Source: Natronorubrum tibetense GA33 (GTDB taxonomy: Archaea; Halobacteriota; Halobacteria; Halobacteriales; Natrialbaceae). Taken from it: a stretch of DNA of 64,000 nucleotides. This document shows, one piece after another, positions 51,909 to 60,816 of the stretch. The position numbers and the translations under genes were made by a program. The first letter of the stretch is position 1. Each line of letters begins with the position of its first letter. The DNA is taken from positions 102,051 to 166,050 of the forward strand of contig NZ_KB913021.1 in assembly GCF_000383975.1 (NCBI RefSeq), written 5' to 3'. The notes below the pieces were generated by a model. It saw nothing but the letters and a program-made list of their open reading frames with translations. It did not search any database and was not told the DNA's origin.

Positions 51909-52784
51909 ATGGGCCACGTCTACTATCACCATCCCGGTGACAAGCAATTCTCTCTTGACTTCGTACATCCGGACCCTGGTGAAATCGTCTCGCAGATCGT
52001 CGATTACGATAACGACGTCGCAGTGAAGGTCCAAGCATACGATATCGACGAAGAATTCTACGTCATCTATACGTCCCGCGTCGGCGGTGGGCCCGTTCGT
52101 GAAATCGATTTCAACCTGAATGAGTCACTCGCGAAGATGAGCGAGGACAACAGCACCATCGTCGTTCGGCTGCTCGAGATCTACCGCGCCCTCATCGCTC
52201 AGAATGAGGAGGAAGAAGGTGTTCCTGTCGAGGCGTACAAGAAGATCGACGTCGACGCGCTGCCGGACGTACTCGATCGGACGTCGTGGGAGGGATCAGC
52301 AACAGCCGTTGCAGGGCGGCTTGCCTCGAACCTGATTCTGAAACATGCACTTCCGAACGCCAACCACCGGACGGCTGTCGCACTGGTCCAGTTCTACCTC
52401 CGGCGTCTGAATCCGAACTTCTCCATGCCGCAAACGTCTATAGAAGTCGATCCAGAGACGTACGACTGGCGGGAGTGGGTTAATGAGTACATCAACAAGT
52501 CGAAGCGGCTGTTGACCATTCGACGGAAGAACGTCCTCTTCAAGCACCTGTACCGCTTCGGCGCGAGAACGCTTGAGCGGAAACACGCTGTCGAAATCGA
52601 CTTGACCGCATACGAGCTGGATATGTACCCGAGTGAGGCGAAAATCGTCTATGCGGAGCAGCATGAAGACCTCTGGATCGAGTTCGTCGAAGAGGCCGTC
52701 GAACGCGCAGGGTATCCAGACCTGAAGGAAACGCCAGGGCTATCGAAAGCAGAGTTCGCTGAAAAGATTCGGAATCTCGACTAA
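51909..52784 (+). CDS. Fic/Doc-like protein with an altered catalytic motif
   Basis: The protein has 291 residues. Near residue 146 it reads HALPNANHRTAVAL, aligning with the Doc/Fic active-site loop (HxFxDANKRT in Doc, HPFxxGNGR in Fic). The catalytic histidine, the A-N pair and the arginine are kept. The acidic residue that binds magnesium is replaced by asparagine. The helix after it (LVQFYLRRLNPNFSM) fits the fold. The N-terminal 100 residues (YYHHPGDKQFSLDFVHPDPG) are an added domain. Fic enzymes transfer AMP or phosphate to proteins. With this substitution the activity is uncertain. It lies just behind the BREX operon, which suggests a defence role. Confidence 0.7.
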   Translation: MGHVYYHHPGDKQFSLDFVHPDPGEIVSQIVDYDNDVAVKVQAYDIDEEFYVIYTSRVGGGPVREIDFNLNESLAKMSEDNSTIVVRLLEIYRALIAQNEEEEGVPVEAYKKIDVDALPDVLDRTSWEGSATAVAGRLASNLILKHALPNANHRTAVALVQFYLRRLNPNFSMPQTSIEVDPETYDWREWVNEYINKSKRLLTIRRKNVLFKHLYRFGARTLERKHAVEIDLTAYELDMYPSEAKIVYAEQHEDLWIEFVEEAVERAGYPDLKETPGLSKAEFAEKIRNLD

Positions 52785-52793
52785 GGAGTGTCG

Positions 52794-52898
52794 TTAGTCT
52801 TGGAGTGTGGCGACTGTTCGGCCCGTTTCTTCGGCCTCCTGGCTGCGCGACATATTGTACGTCGCGAGCGCTTCGTCAACCGCCTCATCAAGACTCAT
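52794..52898 (-). CDS. Possible 34-residue protein opposite the Fic-like gene
   Basis: A minus-strand frame from the ATG at 52898 reads MSLDEAVDEALATYNMSRSQ and ends GRTVATLQD at a TAA at 52794. It looks like one or two helices, with haloarchaeal composition. It is convergent with the Fic-like gene and stops 10 bases from it. A small antitoxin is conceivable but unsupported. Confidence 0.35.
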   Translation of the reverse strand: MSLDEAVDEALATYNMSRSQEAEETGRTVATLQD

Positions 52899-53109
52899 TG
52901 GTCAACCTAATCTTGACTCTTCTAGCGTATAAACGCTTGCATGGCTCCAGACGAGTATCAAACAGCCTCAGTTCACCTCGATCAGTGCTGAGTGCGCAGA
53001 TGTTCTTCCCTGCTCTGAAGAATCCGTTGCCGTCGACCAATTTGTCCCCGAACAAAGTCCAATCATGTTCGAAGACGTTGTTTAGGGGATATCTGGATTT
53101 GCGGTAAGA

Positions 53110-55971
53110 CTACTCGACAACGCTGACTTCCGAACGCTGTTCTTGACCAATCAGTGCGACTAGGTCCGCTTTCGAGAGTGGATCAGTATCAACACGGTTC
53201 CCTTGTGCAGTATAGAAGATCCCTGTGGTCACCTCTCGACTAGAGAACCACTCATTCAGCACGTGATAGTACACACTGAGTTGCTTCCGATACTCATCCT
53301 CGGCGTGCCGCCCGAGGTCAGTTTTAAAGTCGATGATCCCGACGGTATCGGGACGAATATGAACGAGGTCGACGATTCCTGAGATGGTGACCTGCTCGCC
53401 ATCGACAGTAAGTGGCAGATACGCATCCTCCTCAACTCGCAGCTCACCATCGAGCGAGTCGATGAACGACCTGATGTGACGTTCGTCGTCGTTCGAGGGC
53501 TCGACGTCTCCTTCCAGTACGTACCGCTCAGCGAACTCGTGGGTCTGCGTTCCGAACGCGGTCCCTCTTCCGTCGTCGACGTCCTCGAACACATCGTCGC
53601 GCATGAGCGTGTGCGGCGAGTGTCCGACCGGGCCGTCCGGCGTTGGCACGGAAATCTGCAAGTGTGCCTGCGTCGTCTCGTCGATATCGTCTTCCTGAAC
53701 GTTGGGTTCCAGCTCCTCGAGGTCAACCGGGAGCTCTTCAATGAACGTGTTCGGGCTCTCGCCTGCAGCGAACACGAGATGGCTCTCAGCCCGCGTCATC
53801 GCGACGTAGAGCAAGCGTCGTTCCTCATCGTATCCACGCGGCAGGCACTTTCGAAGGACGTCGGCCCGCCAGTTGTCGTGAATGTGAGGATACCCATGAT
53901 CGTCGGCGTAGAGTTTTCGCTGACGTATCCCGATCGGATCGTCGAACGTGATCGCATTACTGTTCCCGCCTGACGGTGGGAAGCAATGGGAGTTCATGTT
54001 CGCGAGCACGACAATGGGGTGCTCGAGTCCCTTGGCCGCGTGGATGGTCTGGACCGTCACCGAATTCATACCGGCGCTCGCGTGGACCTCGTGGGTGCTA
54101 CCGTCCTCGATGCCGCGTTCGATGAATCGGATGAGGTCACCCCGTGTCAATGTCGTCGCGCTATGGACGGACTGAATCTTCGTCAGCAGCACGTCGGCAT
54201 AGGCCCCGTCATAGTCGTACTGGGAGAACACGCGCTGGGCAACCCCACCGACCGTCTCCAGTGACGCAAGCTCCGACTTGAACGCCTGCATATTGGCGGG
54301 ATACTCCTCACTATCGAGGACGTGTTTGATCTCGTCGAGCGTGTAGCCAGCTTCCTCAAGCACGACTGCCCATCCTCGCTCCGCGTCGGATTCGAGAATT
54401 CGCAGCCACGCCAGGAGAAGCTTCGCCGGGTCAGACCGGAACAACTCGATACCACCTTCGTACGCCATCGGCAGCCCATACGCCTCGGCGACAGAGAGGA
54501 GTTCTCGGCCGAAGTCACGAGTCCGAGTGAGGACGGCGATGTCACCGTACTCTGGTAGACGAAGTTCCCCGTCCTCCTCGACCTGATACGCGTCGTTCCC
54601 GACAATCTCCTGAATCTTGGTCAGAACGGCTTCGTGTTCGTCTTCGTGTTGAATCGCCTCTATCTGAGAGTTCTCGTGCGATGCGTTCGAGGAGAGCGAC
54701 ACAATTCTATCTTGCACGGCCGTCTCGTCGACGTCGTCCGTGCTCGCCGCGGGCGTCAATAGACTGTGCTCGGAGAAGTCGAGAATGTCCTGCGTCGACC
54801 GGTAGTTCTCGACGAGCTCGATATCGATGATCGGGCGGGTCGCCCACGATACTCGCTCGTGATCCTCGTTGAGTTCGTTGACGAACCGATCCAGGCGAGA
54901 TTCGAACTCAGTAATGTTCTCGACGGTGGCATACTGGAATGAGTAGATGCTCTGTTTCCAGTCGCCAACGACGCAGACGTTGTTCGTGTTCGCGAGCAGA
55001 AGAGCGAGTTTGAACTGGATCTCACTAGAGTCCTGGAACTCGTCGATCATTACGTACTCGAACGCGACATCGTCACGGAGTCGGTGGTCGTCACAGAGCA
55101 GGACGAACGCGAACAGTTGGAGGAAGCTGAAGTTAAGATAGTTCCGACTGAGCGCGAACTCAAGGTACTCGTGGTAGACGTCGTGAACGAAGTTCTTGAG
55201 GTCCTCTCGCTGTTCGTCAAACACCAGCCGTGCGACTGCCGCAGGAACCTGCTTCTCACCCCACCCCCCGCGAATCGTCTCTTTGTCAGGTGCGTCTGGA
55301 AGGTAGCACTTGTCGTTCCCGTAGCCTCCAAGTTTCGAGCGAAGCTTGGACTGCTTGTTCCCGTCGTTTCGGGGCTGATTCAGTTCGTCGAAGATCTCTC
55401 GGAACGCCTTGAAGTCGCCGTCCAAATACCGCTCGCCGTTGCGATACCAGCCATCAGCCGTCGGGAAGACACCTTTCGCCGCAAGCTGATTGAGTAACCC
55501 GAGGAGTTCGACTGGTTCCTCGAGAGCGCGGAAGAAGTCGTTGTACTCGGAATGGTCGTCGCTGAACCGACGGATGAACTCGCGGAACTGCGCCTTCTCG
55601 ACGTTCTCGTCTTCGAGGACGCGTGTGGACCCCGTGATGCGGTCGTCGATGCCGAGGAGCGTCGGTGCCTCGAAACCGTGTTTCATGAGGATGTCGTGAC
55701 AGAGGCTGTGGAACGTCTGGATCGGTGCGTCCGAGAGTTCACGCATACCATAGTCACAGTGGGCGACGATTCGGTCCTTCATCTCCGTCGCCGCGTTGTT
55801 GGTGAACGTCACGAGGAGGACATCCTCAGGTTCGACGTGGTCTTGGTCGACGATTTCGGCGTAGCGACGGGTGACGGTGAACGTCTTTCCAGTCCCTGCG
55901 CCGGCGTCGACGACGTGGATTCCCTGTTTGCTGTCGATTAGGTCTTGCTGTTGGTCGTTCGGCGCGGTCAT
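53110..55971 (-). CDS. UvrD/AddA-like helicase with C-terminal RecB-type nuclease
   Basis: The protein has 953 residues. Superfamily 1 helicase motifs are clear: VVDAGAGTGKTFTVTRRYAE (motif I, about 20-39), LLVTFTNNAATEMKDRI (Ia), YVMIDEFQDSSEIQFKL (II), NVCVVGDWKQSIYSFQYA (III), VTVQTIHAAKGLEHPIVVLA (V) and LLYVAMTRAESHLVFA (VI). The last 100 residues are a RecB-family nuclease domain (ISGIVDLVHIRPDTVG, IIDFKTDLGRHAEDEYRKQL). This is the AddA layout. Its start overlaps the AddB-like gene by four bases. In bacteria AddAB processes DNA ends and destroys foreign DNA. Here, between BREX and CBASS, a defence or recombination role is likely. Confidence 0.85.
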   Translation of the reverse strand: MTAPNDQQQDLIDSKQGIHVVDAGAGTGKTFTVTRRYAEIVDQDHVEPEDVLLVTFTNNAATEMKDRIVAHCDYGMRELSDAPIQTFHSLCHDILMKHGFEAPTLLGIDDRITGSTRVLEDENVEKAQFREFIRRFSDDHSEYNDFFRALEEPVELLGLLNQLAAKGVFPTADGWYRNGERYLDGDFKAFREIFDELNQPRNDGNKQSKLRSKLGGYGNDKCYLPDAPDKETIRGGWGEKQVPAAVARLVFDEQREDLKNFVHDVYHEYLEFALSRNYLNFSFLQLFAFVLLCDDHRLRDDVAFEYVMIDEFQDSSEIQFKLALLLANTNNVCVVGDWKQSIYSFQYATVENITEFESRLDRFVNELNEDHERVSWATRPIIDIELVENYRSTQDILDFSEHSLLTPAASTDDVDETAVQDRIVSLSSNASHENSQIEAIQHEDEHEAVLTKIQEIVGNDAYQVEEDGELRLPEYGDIAVLTRTRDFGRELLSVAEAYGLPMAYEGGIELFRSDPAKLLLAWLRILESDAERGWAVVLEEAGYTLDEIKHVLDSEEYPANMQAFKSELASLETVGGVAQRVFSQYDYDGAYADVLLTKIQSVHSATTLTRGDLIRFIERGIEDGSTHEVHASAGMNSVTVQTIHAAKGLEHPIVVLANMNSHCFPPSGGNSNAITFDDPIGIRQRKLYADDHGYPHIHDNWRADVLRKCLPRGYDEERRLLYVAMTRAESHLVFAAGESPNTFIEELPVDLEELEPNVQEDDIDETTQAHLQISVPTPDGPVGHSPHTLMRDDVFEDVDDGRGTAFGTQTHEFAERYVLEGDVEPSNDDERHIRSFIDSLDGELRVEEDAYLPLTVDGEQVTISGIVDLVHIRPDTVGIIDFKTDLGRHAEDEYRKQLSVYYHVLNEWFSSREVTTGIFYTAQGNRVDTDPLSKADLVALIGQEQRSEVSVVE

Positions 55972-58556
55972 CGCGAACCACCCTCCAGGATGCAGTCTCG
56001 GTTGTCCACGTACCGATAGTTTGGATCGCCGCCGAGTCCCTGAACCGGGAGGCGCTCATCACCGGCACGACGAGTGTTCAACTCCGAAAGGCGATCTCGG
56101 ACGAACTGCTCGAAGGCGTCCACGTCGCCAGTAAAATAGTTCTGATTGCGAATCCGAAGGAGGTGTCTCAGTGCCTGCTTACAGCCCTTCTTTACGTACT
56201 TGTAATCACCAACACTCTCCTTCATCTGTTCCGTCAAGAGGCGCGCAAACGCGGATTCCATGAGTTCACCCTTGTCCCTCGTCTCCGGGAACTCGTGTAC
56301 ATCCAAGAAAGCCAGGTACTCTTCATATTCCACCTGGGAGAAGGTCTTGTTACAGTCATTCGCGGCGTCTTCCTGTAGTTCGGTGAAGGTGTCTTGTCTC
56401 GCGATATATCCTTTGTACGTAACTGGATAATACGTTACTGTCGTCAAACAATCTTCGAGAGAACTATCCCCAGTCACCACATCGTCAAGCGTTTCGAGGA
56501 AGTGGAAGAACGTGAATTGCAGTTCTTCATCCGGATGCTCAGTCCGCTGGTGAGCGAGATACAGCAATGCCTGGAAGTTCGGTTTGTCGCTCGGTGGATC
56601 AAGCGCTGAATGCTTTACAATCGAGTATGCTGACTTCTTTGAGCCACTCTTGTAGTCGAGGAGTCGGGTCGGGCTGTGAACGAGGTCGATCTTGCCCTTC
56701 AACCCGAGATCAGTGTTCTCGAACCAGCGTTCGGTGTGCGACGCATCGATGGGGCGGTCGTAATACTCGGCGAAGAAGTTCTCTCCCCGACCACCGTCAG
56801 GCGTCACCAGGGCGTCACCGTGAGGAGAGTTTGCATTCAGGAATTTAACGATGGTCTGGAGACCGACACGGTACTTGGTGAGTCGGACTTCCCGGTCGAC
56901 GCCCCGGAGGAACGGGTCGACTTCGTCGAGAATGGCTGCGGCTACATCGTCGAGTGTATCAGACGTGATGGCGTCCGGATGCGAGACATAGAACTCCGCG
57001 AAGTCGTGGAACAGGTTCCCTTCCCTAAAGTGATCCTTGTCCGGGTTGTCGACGAGTCGGCTGAAGAAGTAATCGCGGGGTGAGTTGACGTAGGAGTTCA
57101 GGCTCGACTGGCTGAGTGCGGTGACTTCCTCGGGGGAGACATCGAGTGGTTCTTTTTCGAATCCGTCCTGTGTCGTTCGAGACGCTCGTGAATGCTGCAG
57201 TGAGTCCAAATCACTGAATCGGTCGAACTCCTCGTCGAACAGTTCCTCAAAGTATAGGCACGGGGTGACGGACGTTCCACCGGCGGTGTCCTGCACGAGG
57301 TAGTACTGGTCGACGCCGTTCTGCAGGAGGAGTTGGAACTGCCGGATGTTCCGCTCGAACTCCTGATCTCGGTCGACCCACGGGCGGCGAGGCGACGAAT
57401 GTGTCCAACCTTCGTCAAGGGCGAGATAGAACACGACGGCGCGGTCGACGTGAGCAGCCGATTTTGCATCTGCCAATAGGACACCTTCGTTCTCCCGATC
57501 CACAGGCACTTCGTACGACTGTAGATAGAACTCGAGACGGTCAACTGCCGGTTCGGTGACGGCGTCGTCAAGGAGGCCGAGCGTCGCGAGTTCCTCTCTG
57601 AAGGCGTCGATAGAGGCGTCCGTGACTGCTTCGTATTCGTCGATGGCCTCCTCGAATGTGCGGGAACGAATCTCATCACGGAACTCAAGGATCCAGTCTA
57701 CTTCCGGACGATCAAGGTCGTAGAGACGCTTCTCGTCGTGCTCAATGTCGACGGGCATCCCGAGCTGGGTCAGGAGTGGTCGAACGTCTCCTACTCGCGT
57801 ATCCCGGCCAGCGTGGGCACTTCGAAGGAGTTGCAGGAATGCTCGGTGACGAGCATCGTCATTGAACCCCGGACCACCGTAATATGGACTCTCTGCAGCT
57901 TCCAGCGCCGACTCAATGAGCGAGGAATACTGACTAACTGCATCGAGGACGACAGCCACGTCGTCGGCGTTCTCCGGTGTGACCGTATCGAGGACCGCGT
58001 CGACGATTGCAGCCGGTGAGTCGAGAATTCGGAAGGGTGGATGATCGAATGACTCCTCGGTGAACGGGTCGACCGTCTCGTAGTCTGGGGGAAGGATCGA
58101 GCGTTCGAGTTCGGTAAATTGCTTGAAGCCGACGACAGCGACCGACGTGTCGGCTTCAATACTGTACTCAGTGAGACGTTTAGACGTCGTGTCCATCTCT
58201 GCTATGCAGTCGACAGCGGTGTGCGTTGCCGTCGTCGCGAACTGCTCGTAGTCCAGAATAGCGTCAGCCGTCCCCTGATACTCCCAGCACTGTAGGATGT
58301 TCCCGACCGCATAGGATGTCTCCTTCCAGTTGAGGTCAGTCGTCTGAATGATTTCGAGGAACGCGAGTCGGTCTTCGGCCTGTTCTCGGCGTCGGGCAGC
58401 CAGGCGCCGTGGTGTGATCGCGAATGGCCCGAAGTGAGGTTGATCAAGACGCCGGTTCAGGGCACTCGCCATCGGCGCATCCGGCACGAGCACAAGGTCG
58501 AAATCCTTGCATTCCTCGTAGAGAGAATCGATAGACTTCGCTCGTGTAATTGACAC
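55968..58556 (-). CDS. AddB-like protein with PD-(D/E)XK nuclease domain
   Basis: The protein has 862 residues. The N-terminal two thirds look like a degenerate helicase-fold scaffold, with LVLVPDAPMASALNRR at the start and DRAVVFYLALDEGWTHSSPR in the middle. The C-terminal nuclease core reads GKIDLVHSPTRLLDYKSGSK (about 622-641), then KPNFQALLYLAH. In AddB an iron-sulphur cluster with four cysteines staples the nuclease domain. I can find only two late cysteines (KKGCKQAL, NRDCILEGG) in a comparable place, so a cluster is doubtful. It is translationally coupled to the helicase-nuclease gene. The start lies 30 bases from the divergent CD-NTase start. Confidence 0.75.
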   Translation of the reverse strand: MSITRAKSIDSLYEECKDFDLVLVPDAPMASALNRRLDQPHFGPFAITPRRLAARRREQAEDRLAFLEIIQTTDLNWKETSYAVGNILQCWEYQGTADAILDYEQFATTATHTAVDCIAEMDTTSKRLTEYSIEADTSVAVVGFKQFTELERSILPPDYETVDPFTEESFDHPPFRILDSPAAIVDAVLDTVTPENADDVAVVLDAVSQYSSLIESALEAAESPYYGGPGFNDDARHRAFLQLLRSAHAGRDTRVGDVRPLLTQLGMPVDIEHDEKRLYDLDRPEVDWILEFRDEIRSRTFEEAIDEYEAVTDASIDAFREELATLGLLDDAVTEPAVDRLEFYLQSYEVPVDRENEGVLLADAKSAAHVDRAVVFYLALDEGWTHSSPRRPWVDRDQEFERNIRQFQLLLQNGVDQYYLVQDTAGGTSVTPCLYFEELFDEEFDRFSDLDSLQHSRASRTTQDGFEKEPLDVSPEEVTALSQSSLNSYVNSPRDYFFSRLVDNPDKDHFREGNLFHDFAEFYVSHPDAITSDTLDDVAAAILDEVDPFLRGVDREVRLTKYRVGLQTIVKFLNANSPHGDALVTPDGGRGENFFAEYYDRPIDASHTERWFENTDLGLKGKIDLVHSPTRLLDYKSGSKKSAYSIVKHSALDPPSDKPNFQALLYLAHQRTEHPDEELQFTFFHFLETLDDVVTGDSSLEDCLTTVTYYPVTYKGYIARQDTFTELQEDAANDCNKTFSQVEYEEYLAFLDVHEFPETRDKGELMESAFARLLTEQMKESVGDYKYVKKGCKQALRHLLRIRNQNYFTGDVDAFEQFVRDRLSELNTRRAGDERLPVQGLGGDPNYRYVDNRDCILEGGSR

Positions 58557-58585
58557 AGACTAGCGAACTCAAGTGGATTGTAAAT

Positions 58586-59545
58586 ATGTATCGCTGGGCA
58601 GACATTCGGGAGTATGATAACAACCAGGCACATCGGACTACACAACAGATGATATCTCGTGCAAAACTGAACCGTTGGACACATTCAGAAACTGCAAATC
58701 AAGAAGAAGCTCGAGATACCAACCGCGAACTCCGGGATGATCTAGAAGAAGGTGGCCTCCAGGGTGTCAGTGAAGGGTTAGAATTCGCCACCCTCCTTCA
58801 AGGTTCGTACCGGAACACGACCATGGTGTACAATTCCGGTGACGTAGACATTCTTGTCATTCGGACAGACACCTTCCATGCGGATTTTTCTCACGTCCCT
58901 GATCACGCCGCCAGCCATGCCCCTGGTCGAAATCCACAGCAAATGTTCGAGGAGCATGCCGAAGGCGTGTATCGAACCCTCCAAGCCCAATACGGGACAC
59001 GCAACGTCGAACGTGGTGAGAAGGCAATCGAAGTGGACAGTGATGAGTTGCCCCTTGGAGCCGATGTCGTTCCCTGTCTCCAGTATCGACGATTTTGGTC
59101 ACGCCAGCCAGGAAACCATATGAAAGGAATTGTATTCTGGACTCCAGACGGGACGAAGATCATCAATTTCCCACGCCGTCATCGGATCATGGGCATCAGG
59201 TACAACGAATATACAAACGGGAACTACAAACCAACGGTTCGTATTTTCAAGAACTTCAGGAATACACTCGCAGAGAACGGCGCTATTGAGAAAGAAAACG
59301 CTGCGTCATACTTCATCGAGTGTCTCCTCTCAAACGTCGAGACTGCCACAATCGCAAAGGATGACATTCGCGATCGAGTGGAAGGAATTCTCGACGAACT
59401 CGAAGCCGACGCTGCAGAAGAGTTCCCGGACTATACTGTACAGCATGGGATGCAACCGTTGTTTGGTGACGAGACGACCCAGTGGGATGTCGAACACGCC
59501 AGAGCATTCGTCACCGAGGCCAGACGCTTCTATGAAGAGGATTAG
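58586..59545 (+). CDS. CD-NTase-like cyclic-nucleotide synthase (CBASS module 1)
   Basis: The protein has 319 residues from the ATG at 58586 (MYRWADIREYDNNQAHR). The frame opens 12 codons earlier but that would overlap the divergent neighbour. Nucleotidyltransferase motifs are LLQGSYRNTTMVYNSGDVDI (GS and DVD metal site, about 71-90) and LGADVVPCLQYRRFW with the third aspartate. Later conserved parts are KIINFPRRHRI, TVRIFKNFRN, FIECLLSNV and LFGDETTQW, all shared with the module 2 enzyme. In CBASS such enzymes sense infection and make cyclic oligonucleotides that switch on an effector. Its own effector gene follows six bases later but is frameshifted. Confidence 0.8.
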   Translation: MYRWADIREYDNNQAHRTTQQMISRAKLNRWTHSETANQEEARDTNRELRDDLEEGGLQGVSEGLEFATLLQGSYRNTTMVYNSGDVDILVIRTDTFHADFSHVPDHAASHAPGRNPQQMFEEHAEGVYRTLQAQYGTRNVERGEKAIEVDSDELPLGADVVPCLQYRRFWSRQPGNHMKGIVFWTPDGTKIINFPRRHRIMGIRYNEYTNGNYKPTVRIFKNFRNTLAENGAIEKENAASYFIECLLSNVETATIAKDDIRDRVEGILDELEADAAEEFPDYTVQHGMQPLFGDETTQWDVEHARAFVTEARRFYEED

Positions 59546-59550
59546 TAGGG

Positions 59551-60194
59551 ATGCATACCTACTCAACAGACAACGACAATAGGCCGACTGTATACGGCAT
59601 TCTTGGATTCGCAGCCTATGCAGCTGCCCTTGCCGTGGGATGGCTTTCAACAATGCTCAGTGCAGTCATACCGGCAGTCGCAGGTATCGATCTCCTGGGG
59701 AGTGGGATTTACTCTTCTTACAGCGACGTTTAGTCGGTTCATCTGGAAAACAAGAATCGCCCGCGTAACAGGAGCGTCAAAAGTTCCTGATTTCAGCGGC
59801 GAGTGGACGGGATATGTGAAAACCTCGTATGAGGGCGTCATTCTGGATGAGGCGCTTCACGCGTCGAACGACCCAACGCGGAATGCAGCGGGTCGCAGCG
59901 ACGCTACGAATCACTCAGACATGGCGGAAAATTAGCATCCACCTGGAGACCGACAATTCCGAGTCAGACAGTACTGGCGCAACCGTATTGACTGAAGATG
60001 GGCGTTGGCCGAGCCTTAATTACCAGTATGAGAACGATCCAGACCCAGATTCAGCGTCTTCGATGACAAGACACTACGGAACTGCGGACTTAGCTTTAAA
60101 GACAGACTCTGACGAAACAGTACTAGAGGGATTCTATTACACAGGTCCTGGCCGTGAGAACTACGGAGAAATGTACTTCGTGAAATCGGAGTGA
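59551..60194 (+). pseudogene. cap15: Frameshifted Cap15-like CBASS effector (module 1)
   Basis: Three overlapping frames together reproduce the intact protein at 60199-60816. Frame 1 gives MHTYSTDNDNRP and two hydrophobic stretches. From about 59700 frame 2 gives FSRFIWKTRIARVTG and SGEWTGYVKTSYEG. From about 59890 frame 3 gives TLRITQTWRKISIHL through YYTGPGRENYGEMYFVKSE. Each step is a net +1 change. The two-helix plus beta-strand-rich layout is that of Cap15, a CBASS effector that binds cyclic dinucleotides through a beta-barrel and then disrupts the membrane. As read, the gene is broken and module 1 lacks a working effector. A sequencing or assembly error near the GGGG/GGG runs is the alternative. 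Confidence 0.75.
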
Positions 60195-60198
60195 ATGC

Positions 60199-60816
60199 TC
60201 AGTTCACTCTGTACAGTTCCAGTATCCCATGGGTTCCCCGCTGATCAGGGCGGTTGTAGTACTTTCCTTCGAGTTTGTCTTCGTGCTCATCGTATTCTAA
60301 AATAGCAGTCCCGTAATGTGGGTCAAGCTCTTCGTTGGTGGTACTCCCATCATTCCAGTAGTTATACGAGAGTGTCGGCCAGGCTTTTTCTTTGACCAAA
60401 ATCGTCGCTGCTCGGCTATGTGAGGGGGATTCTGGCCCATCCAATGATACACGTATCTTATCCCAGGTCTGTTTAATCTCAATACTGGTTTCCTGTTTTG
60501 TCAGTCCCTCAATCTGACGTCCCTTGTCGACGATCTGCTCGTCGGGGATGAGGTCCGCGTCGACGGAAGTGTACAGATGTCCTTCCCATGTACCATTCAA
60601 GTTCGGAACAGCGACCAATCCCTTATCGTGTAACCACTCCCACTTCCAGAGATATCTCGTGAAACCGAAGTAGAGTGCGGATGAGACAACGCCCATCGAA
60701 AGTCCGAGTACAGGACCAAAAACGCTGATTCCTCCAAGGTAAATTACTGCAGTAGCGATACCGATTACGATGTATCGCTGATGGCGATTCGGTTGGTCAG
60801 TGGAAAAGTTGTGCAT
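60199..60816 (-). CDS. cap15: Cap15-like 2TM beta-barrel CBASS effector (module 2)
   Basis: The protein has 205 residues. Two N-terminal membrane helices (YIVIGIATAVIYLGGISVFG and VLGLSMGVVSSALYFGFTRY) are followed by a strand-rich domain: NLNGTWEGHLYTSVDADLIP, TSIEIKQTWDKIRVSL, WPTLSYNYWNDGS, HYGTAILEYDEHEDKLEGKY and GTHGILELYRVN. This matches the two-TM, beta-barrel effectors of CBASS (Cap15), where ligand binding triggers membrane damage and cell death or dormancy. It overlaps the start-side CD-NTase gene by 20 bases. It is intact, unlike its counterpart at 59551-60194, with which it converges. Confidence 0.82.
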   Translation of the reverse strand: MHNFSTDQPNRHQRYIVIGIATAVIYLGGISVFGPVLGLSMGVVSSALYFGFTRYLWKWEWLHDKGLVAVPNLNGTWEGHLYTSVDADLIPDEQIVDKGRQIEGLTKQETSIEIKQTWDKIRVSLDGPESPSHSRAATILVKEKAWPTLSYNYWNDGSTTNEELDPHYGTAILEYDEHEDKLEGKYYNRPDQRGTHGILELYRVN

